From assembly GCA_964485395.1 (NCBI GenBank), contig CAZAJF010000014.1, forward strand, positions 25,879 through 89,878: a stretch of DNA of 64,000 nt, read 5' to 3'. The notes under the pieces are model-generated. The model was not told where the DNA came from. It searched no databases and saw only the letters and a list, made by a program, of their open reading frames with translations. Shown one piece after another: positions 57,181 to 64,000 of this stretch. The position numbers and the translations under genes were made by a program. Source of the stretch: JANNSO01 sp964485395 (GTDB lineage: Bacteria > Spirochaetota > Spirochaetia > Treponematales > UBA12059). The stretch's first letter is position 1, and each line of letters opens with the position of its first letter.

Positions 57181-58679
57181 GAAAGAACCTCTCCATTCAT
57201 GCCGTCAGCGGGTAACATCGGCAGCGTCAGCAAAAAACAGGAACCGGCCGGACGCTCGAAACGATACTCGAGCTCTCCGCCGGCCGCACGCGCCAACTCC
57301 CGCGCCAGGTTGAGCCCCACTCCGGAGCCGTTCGCCTTGGTGGTAAAGAACGGGTCGAATATCCTTCGCCGGATGCTCCGATGGACGCCGCCCGCCTGGT
57401 CATGCACGGCAAGGCCGAAAACCGGGGTCTTGGCCGCGCGAACTGACCACTCGATCCTGACCAAGGGCCTATCGGAGGGCATTCCATGAGGCTGGAGGCC
57501 ATCCTCAATCCTATCCGTTTTGATTGAAGCCTGGGATTCGGCCTCCAGGGCATTGTCCACCAGGTTGACGATGATCGAGCGCAGGGATTCATCGCTCAGG
57601 GAACAGGCGAATCCTTCCGCCCGAATCATCGAGCCCATTATGGATACTTTACCCTTCCAGGCAGGGAATGCGGCAACCAGGGAATTGAGCCACTTTTCCG
57701 GACTCCCCGAAAATGCCGCCTTACTGGATTCTTCGGGGGCCTGACCGGCCTGCCCGAGAATCTGCCTGACCTTCCTTACCTGAAGCTCTATCCGGCCAGC
57801 TTCCTCGCAAATGGATTGCAGCTCGTCTTTCCGATCTTCGCCAAGCTGCCGCTCCAGAAGCTTGGCCTGCATGAGTATGATCGAAAGCGGATTGCGCACT
57901 TCGTGGGCGAGCGTCCGCGCAGCCGTACCCAGCCGGGCTAAGGCTCGGTGCTCCTCGAGATCGGATTGCAGGCGCCCGACACGGCGAAAAAGCCAGAGCA
58001 ACGCCGCGAGCAAGGCAAGTGCGGCGATGCCCAGCATAATGATCAACACCTGTCGCATCCGCATTACCGCCATGTCGGCGGAACCGTCATAGCTGAGCAC
58101 CAGCAAAGGCCCGCTCTGCCTGGTATCGGGAGCCTCGGAAGCGTCGGCTTTCGCGGCGCCGAACATTCTCATCATGCGCAGGCGCGGCCATCCCTGTTCA
58201 GCCTTAAGGTACAGGACAATCGGCGTACCGTCCCAGGCCACCAGGTCGCCGAAGGGTTGGGGACTCAAGTCATAGTTTCCCTGCAGAATCGCCGCGGGGG
58301 CGGGGACAGCCTCGCCCCATGCTAAAATCGTCTGGCCTCGCGCCCCAAAAACGATAAATCCGCGGATTCGCTCCATGACGTCGGGCAAGTCAGTCCTGGG
58401 ATCCACCCGTCGAGGCGCGTCCGCAGGAGGAGTCGTGTCCATCTGAGGAGGCGCCTCCATAGGACGCAAAGATTCCACGGTGCCGCCGTTAATCCATGAT
58501 TGCAGCACGGAAGAAGCCTGCGCGGCCTGCCGCTCCACGGACTGCCTGCCGAACGCAAAATTCGCCATGGAAAGAAGAACCATGGCCACGAGCACCAGAA
58601 CGAAAAAAAGCGCCGCGACGAGACCTATCCAAACGCTCATCCACCGGTTATCCAGGTTTTTTACGCGAAACGTTTCCAT
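57177..58679 (-). CDS. Sensor histidine kinase paired with the NtrC-type regulator
   Basis: The 500-residue kinase starts at 58679 (GGGAG 7 nt upstream). It has two membrane spans (about 15-42 and 195-220) around an extracytoplasmic domain of about 150 residues. The core has ARTLAHEVRNPLSIIL (phospho-His), NLVDNALEAES (N box), FDPFFTTKANGSGVGLNLA (F and G2 boxes). The G1 region (LAVHDQAGGVH) is weaker than usual. It overlaps its regulator by 4 nt and follows a site-2 protease-like gene by 25 nt. Confidence 0.92.
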   Translation of the reverse strand: METFRVKNLDNRWMSVWIGLVAALFFVLVLVAMVLLSMANFAFGRQSVERQAAQASSVLQSWINGGTVESLRPMEAPPQMDTTPPADAPRRVDPRTDLPDVMERIRGFIVFGARGQTILAWGEAVPAPAAILQGNYDLSPQPFGDLVAWDGTPIVLYLKAEQGWPRLRMMRMFGAAKADASEAPDTRQSGPLLVLSYDGSADMAVMRMRQVLIIMLGIAALALLAALLWLFRRVGRLQSDLEEHRALARLGTAARTLAHEVRNPLSIILMQAKLLERQLGEDRKDELQSICEEAGRIELQVRKVRQILGQAGQAPEESSKAAFSGSPEKWLNSLVAAFPAWKGKVSIMGSMIRAEGFACSLSDESLRSIIVNLVDNALEAESQASIKTDRIEDGLQPHGMPSDRPLVRIEWSVRAAKTPVFGLAVHDQAGGVHRSIRRRIFDPFFTTKANGSGVGLNLARELARAAGGELEYRFERPAGSCFLLTLPMLPADGMNGEVLS

Positions 58680-58704
58680 GATCGTTCTCCCAACACCGAA
58701 ATTA

Positions 58705-59292
58705 TTATTGGAGCAAACCGAGAAACAGGTTGCTGAAATATTTAAAAATCGGCTTGAGCCAGCCAAGCCACAGCAGCGCCAATATCAGCACCACCCATAC
58801 CCAGGTAAATTTACCAGGGTTGATGAGGCGCAAACGGGGAATTACCGCCGGCCAGAAACTCGAGCCGTCCAAGGGCGGAATCGGTAGCAGATTGATAATA
58901 GCCAAGATTATATTAACCAGCATGGCCGACTTGATCATTGTAAACAAAGGTCCGCCCCCCACCAAGCCGATACCGAGCGCAACCAGGCAGATGCAAGCCA
59001 GCAGAACGTTCGCGAGGGGACCGGCCAGCGAGATCAGCAGAAAATACAGTTTTGGCCGTTTGAGATTATAAAGATTCACCTGCACGGGCTTGGCCCAGCC
59101 CACGCCGACAAGGAGCAAAAGCACCGTACCCAGCGCGGAAAGATGTCGCAGCGGGTTAAGGCTGACGCGTCCCAGGCTTCGCGGATAATCGTCGCCCAGG
59201 AGCTTAGCCGCCAGCGCATGGGCGAATTCATGCACGGTCAGGCCCAGTACAAAGCCGGGCGCCAGGAGCAACAGTCTTTCAAGCCCGGGCAT
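58705..59292 (-). CDS. Site-2 protease-like M50 metallopeptidase
   Basis: The 195-residue membrane protein has about five hydrophobic segments. The zinc motif HEFAHA lies in the first helix pair (VLGLTVHEFAHALAAKLLG) and the third ligand is in NLLPIPPLDGS. No PDZ or CBS domain is present, so it is a minimal S2P-like protein. It may cut membrane-embedded regulators; the neighbouring sensor kinase is one possible partner, but this is context only. It overlaps the upstream gene by 14 nt. Confidence 0.9.
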   Translation of the reverse strand: MPGLERLLLLAPGFVLGLTVHEFAHALAAKLLGDDYPRSLGRVSLNPLRHLSALGTVLLLLVGVGWAKPVQVNLYNLKRPKLYFLLISLAGPLANVLLACICLVALGIGLVGGGPLFTMIKSAMLVNIILAIINLLPIPPLDGSSFWPAVIPRLRLINPGKFTWVWVVLILALLWLGWLKPIFKYFSNLFLGLLQ

Positions 59293-60085
59293 TCAAACCT
59301 CCCAAGTAGTCTCTGACATGGCTGCCGAGCTTCCAGTCGTTCTGCAAGTCCTCCAGTTTAGACCGATCCATTTTCGCCAGCTGCACCCGAACCTGCGCGG
59401 GTTGTTTGGCCAAGGCATATGCAAAAGCCAGCGAAGGGGCGCGTTCGGCTTCTGACTTGCCGGGCAGCCACGTAAGGTCGTTTTTAAGATCGTCGCCGCC
59501 CCGCAGGAGCGTCAGCGCAATGCGGCAGATCCTGAAGCTCAGGTCTTCCTTTATTTCCAGGCAAAAATCGTTCAGCCTTTCGGCCTCGGTCAACTCGCCG
59601 CGGTCCAAAAGCACCAGTATCCGGTTGTAGAGCGCCAGCGAGGTGGCGTAGGGTGGAAAGTCGCTGCGCTCGAGGATCGCCGCGCTCAGGCGCTCGCATT
59701 CGGCGCTTTCTTCCGCGATGCCGCATTCGGCATACAGTAGCATGTGAATATTTTTTATCGGCTTTCCCCCTGCCCTGCTCCTGGCTTGGGCTATCCAAAG
59801 CTTGGCGGGTTCGTCCTGCCTGGAGACGCGTTGATCGTTCCAGGCCAGCAGGGCATGCAGGTAGCCATCCGATGATTTCGAAAGCAAGCGCGTTGCGATC
59901 AAGCGGCCGCCTTCGCGGCTGGCTTCGTAATGCGGCGCCAGATAGCGAATCGCGTCCATTGGCTTGCGGCCTATCGCGAAGACGAACGCGAGCAACGCGT
60001 CCGTCCCCGGCAGCTTCAGCTTCTGAAAAATCCAGACCAGCGGGCGGAGGGGCACGAGAAGCAATTCCCCGAAGAATTCGATCAT
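59279..60085 (-). CDS. Helical-repeat (TPR-like) protein of unknown function
   Basis: The 268-residue protein starts at the ATG at 60085 with AGGAG 8 nt upstream. The N-terminus (MIEFFGELLLVPLRPLVWIF) is hydrophobic and may lie on the membrane. The rest is a series of paired helices such as PPYATSLALYNRILVLLDRG and ELTEAERLNDFCLEI, typical of TPR/SEL1-like scaffolds. It overlaps the site-2 protease-like gene and could be its adaptor. No family name is certain. Confidence 0.7.
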   Translation of the reverse strand: MIEFFGELLLVPLRPLVWIFQKLKLPGTDALLAFVFAIGRKPMDAIRYLAPHYEASREGGRLIATRLLSKSSDGYLHALLAWNDQRVSRQDEPAKLWIAQARSRAGGKPIKNIHMLLYAECGIAEESAECERLSAAILERSDFPPYATSLALYNRILVLLDRGELTEAERLNDFCLEIKEDLSFRICRIALTLLRGGDDLKNDLTWLPGKSEAERAPSLAFAYALAKQPAQVRVQLAKMDRSKLEDLQNDWKLGSHVRDYLGGLNARA

Positions 60086-60101
60086 GCGGGCATCTCCTTG
60101 T

Positions 60102-60257
60102 TTACTTGTCGGCGCGCCGGGGGTCCGCCTGCCGTATCAGGTCCATGATCGACAGTATGGACAATAGATCGCGACGTGTCGAGTGAGCGTCCCAGTAGGG
60201 CCGAGCGTCCCAGTAGGGCCGAGCGTCCCAGTAGGGCCGAGCGTCCCAGTAGGGCCG
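60102..60257 (-). CDS. Possible C-terminal fragment of a repeat protein cut by the gap
   Basis: From the gap edge, the minus-strand frame reads RPYWDA four times, then HSTRRDLLSILSIMDLIRQ and a short charged tail to a stop at 60102. It ends 16 nt before the next ATG, whose ribosome binding site lies in between, which is a normal operon spacing. The 18-bp unit is also open in other frames (for example GPTGTL, with Gly every third residue, and ALLGRS), so the frame is not certain. Treat as tentative. Confidence 0.25.
   Translation of the reverse strand, partial: RPYWDARPYWDARPYWDARPYWDAHSTRRDLLSILSIMDLIRQADPRRADK
60186..60257. repeat. Four perfect tandem copies of an 18-bp unit
   Basis: The unit AGCGTCCCAGTAGGGCCG repeats at 60186, 60204, 60222 and 60240 and runs straight into the gap. 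No spacers separate the units, so it is not a CRISPR array. Degenerate matches occur at 60430 and 61677. Confidence 0.95.
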
Positions 60258-60357
60258 NNNNNNNNNNNNNNNNNNNNNNNNNNNNNNNNNNNNNNNNNNN
60301 NNNNNNNNNNNNNNNNNNNNNNNNNNNNNNNNNNNNNNNNNNNNNNNNNNNNNNNNN
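60258..60357. other. Assembly gap of exactly 100 N
   Basis: The round number indicates a scaffold placeholder. The array next to it was probably not resolved. Confidence 0.98.
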
Positions 60358-60384
60358 AGCGGCCCGGCAGGCGAACTCATAAAA

Positions 60385-60413
60385 AAAAGCTTCCGCGAGC
60401 AGCGGAAGCTTTT
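60385..60413 (-). terminator. Intrinsic terminator of the alpha-oxoamine synthase gene
   Basis: AAAAGCTTCCGC and GCGGAAGCTTTT with a 5-nt loop; the A-run 60381-60388 gives the U tract on the minus strand. It lies 28 nt beyond the stop. Confidence 0.9.
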
Positions 60414-60440
60414 CGATCGGCAAATTCAGGGACGCTCGGG

Positions 60441-61622
60441 CTATTTGATTATTCCGAGCCGTCTGCCGGATTCCGCGAAAATGGCCAAAGCCCGCGTAAG
60501 CTGCTCGCGGGTATGCGTGGCCATGTAGCTGGTTCGCAGCAAGGCCATACCCTGCGGAACGGCGGGGGCGATGACGGGATTGGTATACAGGCCTTTTTCG
60601 TACAGATCTTTCCAGAAGTACAGGCAGCCTTCGTCGTCCCCGATGATAACGGGAATGATGGGGGTTTGCGTATTGCCGATATTGAAGCCGAGGTCGCGGA
60701 AACCTTTCATCATGAAGTGGGCGTTTTCCCACAGGCGCTCCACATGCTGCGGTTCGGTTTCCATGATGTCCAGCGCGGCCATGGCTGCCATGAGATTGGG
60801 CGCGGGAAGCGACGCGGAGAAGATGAACGAGCGCGCGGTGTGCTTGATGTAGTTGATGACTTCCTTGGAACCGGCCACGAAGCCGCCGAGGGAGGCGAAA
60901 CTCTTTGAAAAGGTTCCCATGGTAATATCCACTTCGTCCACGAGGTTGAAATGCTTGGCGGTACCGCGCCCGCCGCCCAGGACTCCCAGGGAATGCGCGT
61001 CGTCTACGTAGAGCCTGGCCTTGTTCTTCTTGCACACGGATACGAGTTTAGGCAGATCCACGATGTCGCCGCCCATGGAGAATACGACGTCCACGATGAC
61101 GAGCTTGCCCTTGGATTCGGGAATCTTGGAAAGGATACGGTCCAGCTGGTCCAGGTCTCCGTGCACGAAACGCTTGACGTCGGCCATGCCCAGCCTGCAG
61201 GCATCCACGATGGAGGCATGGTCGTCCTTGTCGGTGATGGCAACGTCGTTGCGGGTAAGCAGGGCTGAAATGGCGCCGAGGTTGGCTTGCATGCCCGTGG
61301 CGAAAACCAGCGCGGATTCCTTGCCCATGAATGCGGCGAGCCTGGATTCGAACTCCTGGTGAATTTTGAGCGTGCCGTTCAGGAACCGGCTTCCGGTACA
61401 GCTGGGGCCATAGGTGTCGATAGCGTCGCGCGCAGCCTTGAGTACTTTGGGATGCGTGGTAAGACCGAGGTAATTATTGGAACCGATCATCAAAACCCGG
61501 TGGCCCTCTACGGTTACCTCGGTGCCTTCGGATGCATCAAGGGGCCTGAAAAAGGGATAGTAGCCTTTTTCGATCGCCTGCTTGTCGAGGTCGTATCCAT
61601 AACACTTGTCAAAAATATCCAT
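60441..61622 (-). CDS. PLP-dependent alpha-oxoamine synthase (SPT/KBL/BioF family)
   Basis: The 393-residue enzyme condenses an amino acid with an acyl-CoA. GSNNYLGLTTHPKV, GPSCTGSRFLNGT, H135 (DDHASIVD), DDAHSLGVLG (H210) and the PLP lysine K240 (TFSKSFASLGG) are all present. The GSRFLNGT string and overall sequence are closest, from memory, to bacterial serine palmitoyltransferases, the first enzyme of sphingolipid synthesis. 2-amino-3-ketobutyrate CoA ligase and BioF share the fold, and neither tdh nor bio genes are adjacent. GGGAG precedes the ATG. Confidence 0.85.
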   Translation of the reverse strand: MDIFDKCYGYDLDKQAIEKGYYPFFRPLDASEGTEVTVEGHRVLMIGSNNYLGLTTHPKVLKAARDAIDTYGPSCTGSRFLNGTLKIHQEFESRLAAFMGKESALVFATGMQANLGAISALLTRNDVAITDKDDHASIVDACRLGMADVKRFVHGDLDQLDRILSKIPESKGKLVIVDVVFSMGGDIVDLPKLVSVCKKNKARLYVDDAHSLGVLGGGRGTAKHFNLVDEVDITMGTFSKSFASLGGFVAGSKEVINYIKHTARSFIFSASLPAPNLMAAMAALDIMETEPQHVERLWENAHFMMKGFRDLGFNIGNTQTPIIPVIIGDDEGCLYFWKDLYEKGLYTNPVIAPAVPQGMALLRTSYMATHTREQLTRALAIFAESGRRLGIIK

Positions 61623-61701
61623 ACGTTTGAATCTCCCGTTCTTTCTTTAGAATAAAATTCGAACTCAGGTGAATTCGCGTCCCAGCAAAGACGAAGGTCC
61701 G

Positions 61702-62424
61702 TCAACTATCCTTTTTCTTTCCAAAAATACCTTTCATCAGGTCACTTATGTTATTCTTGCGAACAACGATCTTGACACCGGTAAATTTGGCCATATCTTC
61801 CTCGGTCGAGGCAAAAAGAAGCACATCGTTCGCGCACAGTTTATATTTCGGGTCAAAATACGCGTAATCTTCGCTGTCTTCCTTTCGTATCGCCACGACG
61901 TTGATTCCTTTCGTCTGGCGTAAATTGGCCTCTATCAAAGTCATGTCCACGTATTTCGCTGGCAGTTTCACTTCCGCGAGCACGAGGCTCGAGCTTATGG
62001 GCATGAACGAAAACAAGGTGCTGGATACCAACAAGGGCACAACCTTGTCCGCAGCCTCCTTTGCAGGATACACGATCTGGGTCGCGCCGACAATGGACAA
62101 AATTTCGCCGTGCTCCTCGTTCTCCGCCCGAACGATGATCTGGCGGACCTTCAGCTTCTTAAGACAATTGACGACGAGTATCGCGACTTCGATATTCGCA
62201 CCCACGTCCACGATGGCGACGTCGAGGGCCTCGGGCAGGAGGCGCTCCAAGGAGCCCTTGTCCAAGGCATCGGTTATAAACGCGTGCGTAGCGTATTCTT
62301 TGTATTTTTCTACCGTTTCACGTTGCCGGTCGATGATGATAATCTGATCCGTCGCCTCGGCCAGCTTTTCGAGAACCCGAACGCCGAAACTTCCCAATCC
62401 TATTATTGCGTATTGTCGTGCCAC
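61702..62424 (-). CDS. ktrA: KtrA/TrkA-like regulatory subunit of potassium uptake
   Basis: The 240-residue cytosolic protein starts at a GTG with AAGGAG upstream. An RCK-N Rossmann domain (IGLGSFGVRVLEKLAEATDQ, IIIDRQRETVEKYKEY, DVGANIEVAILVVNCLKKL) is followed by an RCK-C/TrkA-C domain (LAEVKLPAKYVDMTLIEANL). It binds nucleotides and gates the channel subunit encoded immediately upstream, 37 nt away. Confidence 0.92.
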   Translation of the reverse strand: MARQYAIIGLGSFGVRVLEKLAEATDQIIIIDRQRETVEKYKEYATHAFITDALDKGSLERLLPEALDVAIVDVGANIEVAILVVNCLKKLKVRQIIVRAENEEHGEILSIVGATQIVYPAKEAADKVVPLLVSSTLFSFMPISSSLVLAEVKLPAKYVDMTLIEANLRQTKGINVVAIRKEDSEDYAYFDPKYKLCANDVLLFASTEEDMAKFTGVKIVVRKNNISDLMKGIFGKKKDS

Positions 62425-62461
62425 ACTCTACTCCTTGCAAATTACAGAAAAAGCTGCCTGC

Positions 62462-63787
62462 CTAACCCAGCATAAGCGTTTCGTCCGGATATTCAGTATA
62501 CCGGTCCGGGCTGTCCTTGACTTGGCTTATGATCATGGCGAAGATTCCCACCCTGCCCGCGAACATGGTGGCTATCAGGATGGACTTGCCCATCACGCCA
62601 AGACCCGCGGTGATTCCCATTGAAAGGCCAACCGTTGCGAAGGCGGAAACCGTTTCGAATAGCAACTCCACGAAACCCGCGTTACCTTTAGGGAACTCGA
62701 AGATAACCAAGCCTAAAACCGCTATCGCGACGATAATGAGAGACCTGATGATTATCAAGAGAGTCCGTGAAATAATTGACGGGTTCAGCCGAGCGCCTTT
62801 CCAGGCGACGGAACCGTCTTGTTCATGGCCCCTCCATGCTAAAATCAAGGCGGTAAACAAGGTTGTCGTCTTAATACCGCCTGCCGTTGATCCAGGAGAG
62901 CCGCCCGTAAACATCAGGAATATTATAAGTAAAATGGAAGGCAATCCGAGCAAGGCGGGAGCTACGGTATCGAATCCCGCCGTCCTGGGCGTAACCGACT
63001 CAAAAGCCGCCGCCAGGAGTTTATCCGGAATGCTGAAGTCTCCATAAGCATGATCGTATTCAGCTATGTAGAAAAAAAGCGTGCCGAGCGCCAAAAGGGC
63101 CAGAGTCATGGTAAGCACTATTTTTGTATGGAAGCTGAGATGATGTTTTCGGCGCAGAAAAACGGCTCCCACATCCTTGATAACCGCGAAACCTATGCCG
63201 CCCACGACAATCAAAAGCATTATCGTAAGGTTTATCAGCCAGTCGCTGTGATAGTTTTCCAAATTAACCGAAAAAGTGGAAAAACCGGCGTTACAAAAAG
63301 CCGAAACCGCATGGAACATACCGGTAAAAAAGGGTTGTTCCACATGCAGGGCCTTAAAACGGAAGAAAAGCAGCAAGCCGCACAAACCTTCCACCAGAAA
63401 CGTTGTTAAAACGATGCTTTTGATAATTTTCTTTGGATTATGCTCTATTTCTTCTATAAATAAATCTTTTATGATGGCACGGTTTACGAGGGAAATTCGA
63501 CGCCGCTTTGTTGCGTAGATCATGGCGAAGGAAACGAGCCCCAGACCGCCCAATTGTATTAACAGCATGATTATCAATTGCCCGAAGCGTGAAAACTGAG
63601 CAGTATCCACAACGATAAGCCCTGTTACGCAAACCGCGCTGGTCGAAGTGAATAATCCATCAATAAACCGAAGAGGGGTATCGCCTTGCCAGACTCCGGG
63701 AATACATAGGATGAGCCCGCCGACAAGAATCACCGACATAAAATAGGAGAAGATCGTTATTTTATCCACAGATATAGAAACTTTCAT
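62462..63787 (-). CDS. ktrB: KtrB/TrkH-type potassium transporter membrane subunit
   Basis: The 441-residue protein has four pore-type repeats: FTSTSAVCVTGLIVVDTAQF, FHAVSAFCNAGFSTFSVNL, FESVTPRTAGFDTVAPALLG and FETVSAFATVGLSMGITAG, each with the selectivity-filter glycine. FTGGSPGSTAGGIKTTT is the typical gate-region motif. It forms the K+ (or Na+-coupled K+) pathway with the KtrA-like subunit. No Shine-Dalgarno sequence is evident before the ATG at 63787. Confidence 0.94.
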   Translation of the reverse strand: MKVSISVDKITIFSYFMSVILVGGLILCIPGVWQGDTPLRFIDGLFTSTSAVCVTGLIVVDTAQFSRFGQLIIMLLIQLGGLGLVSFAMIYATKRRRISLVNRAIIKDLFIEEIEHNPKKIIKSIVLTTFLVEGLCGLLLFFRFKALHVEQPFFTGMFHAVSAFCNAGFSTFSVNLENYHSDWLINLTIMLLIVVGGIGFAVIKDVGAVFLRRKHHLSFHTKIVLTMTLALLALGTLFFYIAEYDHAYGDFSIPDKLLAAAFESVTPRTAGFDTVAPALLGLPSILLIIFLMFTGGSPGSTAGGIKTTTLFTALILAWRGHEQDGSVAWKGARLNPSIISRTLLIIIRSLIIVAIAVLGLVIFEFPKGNAGFVELLFETVSAFATVGLSMGITAGLGVMGKSILIATMFAGRVGIFAMIISQVKDSPDRYTEYPDETLMLG

Positions 63788-63902
63788 GGTTTTTAGGCTA
63801 GCATATTTTTATCAGCGATGCAATATCTCGCATTCCGTGCGGTTTCTTACTGAATAAAAGAAAATCCATTTTGAAGCATTTCATTTTGCCGAATGTTTGC
63901 AC

Positions 63903-63931
63903 TTGACCTTTTTAACGCTTTCCGGTATAAA
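63903..63931 (+). promoter_or_regulatory. Promoter of the tRNA gene
   Basis: TTGACC (63903-63908), a 17-bp spacer and TATAAA (63926-63931), 14 nt before the tRNA 5' end. Confidence 0.7.
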
Positions 63932-63944
63932 CTTTTTCTGTTGC

Positions 63945-64000
63945 GCCGCTGTAGCTGAGTTGGTAGAGCAGTGAACTGAAAACCCACGTTTCGTCAGTTC
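63945..64000 (+). tRNA. tRNA-Phe (GAA), truncated by the window end
   Basis: Acceptor GCCGCTG, TA, D arm GCTG-AGTTGGTA-GAGC, anticodon loop CTGAAAA (anticodon GAA), variable loop GTTTC, T stem GTCAG and the first TTC of the T loop. The 3' part lies outside. The anticodon stem has A30.C40 and A31.C39 mispairs and the D stem a G13.G22 mispair, unusual for a working tRNA. A good promoter is present. Confidence 0.85.

Larger units (their letters stand above)
60086..60440. other. Intergenic region with tandem repeat, assembly gap and terminator
   Basis: This 355-nt stretch holds four tandem 18-bp units, 100 N and a terminator for the next gene. A reading frame in the repeats is listed separately. 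Real length unknown because the gap is a placeholder. Confidence 0.9.

Noticed and set aside
60186..60257. CRISPR array
   Set aside because: The repeats are 18 bp, contiguous and without spacers; no cas gene is present.
60082..61035. Open frame spanning the N gap into the oxoamine synthase gene
   Set aside because: The frame passes through 100 placeholder bases and is antisense/out of frame in the real gene, so it is an artefact.

Overview
The window is a 64 kb bacterial stretch of moderate to high GC with tightly packed, often overlapping genes on both strands. The gene set fits an anaerobic, motile, fermentative bacterium. It holds a trimeric [FeFe] hydrogenase, a second hydrogenase-like protein, two large chemoreceptors with CheW/CheA, two membrane-bound class III nucleotidyl cyclases, many lipoproteins, a PFK of mixed type, a family II pyrophosphatase and KtrAB-type potassium uptake. 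Spirochaetes of the Treponema group are my best guess for the lineage. That is an inference from gene content, not from a marker gene. One 100-N assembly gap lies at 60258-60357.

Layout. 1-6.4 kb: the end of a stomatin-like gene, a DUF3798-type lipoprotein, a cyclase/TtcA pair, an unknown protein, a dual-specificity phosphatase and a queuosine-precursor transporter. 6.4-13 kb: a chemotaxis operon (two MCPs, CheW, a STAS protein, CheA). 13-19.5 kb: an OFA-family MFS transporter and the minus-strand operon hydC - GHKL ATPase - hydD - hydB - hydA, with a recognisable promoter, a long upstream dyad and a terminator. 19.8-28.7 kb: a second cyclase, four putative lipoproteins and a CapA-like protein. 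28.8-30.6 kb: an SDR-like protein and phosphofructokinase.

30.6-37.6 kb: a compact histidine operon, hisG-hisC-hisB-hisHF-hisAIE-hisD. It contains two gene fusions and is preceded by what looks like a classical attenuator: a His-rich leader peptide, alternative hairpins, and a terminator abutting the hisG ribosome binding site. 37.6-39.1 kb: a GH63-like glycosidase. 39.1-39.6 kb: an AT-rich structured intergenic region with an 8-codon mini-ORF and two terminator-like hairpins, then a small WGR-like gene. 39.9-44.8 kb: OsmC, a sensor kinase, a DRTGG protein, a GHKL ATPase and a group-D-like [FeFe] hydrogenase homologue, probably a redox or H2-responsive regulatory unit. 44.9-53.6 kb: a thioredoxin-like protein, a repeat element, pyrophosphatase, Pth, a large exported protein, acyl-CoA synthetase and an M20 peptidase. 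53.7-60.1 kb: RmuC, a thioesterase, an NtrC-type regulator with its kinase, a site-2 protease-like protein and a helical-repeat protein. 60.1-60.4 kb: an 18-bp tandem array running into the gap. 60.4-64 kb: an alpha-oxoamine synthase, KtrA/KtrB-type genes and a truncated tRNA-Phe.

The strongest unusual signals are the his attenuator with its fused enzymes, and the two separate hydrogenase loci that each carry a stand-alone GHKL ATPase. Next come a set of promoters whose -10 box lies only 6-7 nt before the start codon (possible leaderless mRNAs) and the mini-ORF/hairpin region at 39.3 kb. All functions are read from motifs by eye; no database search was run.
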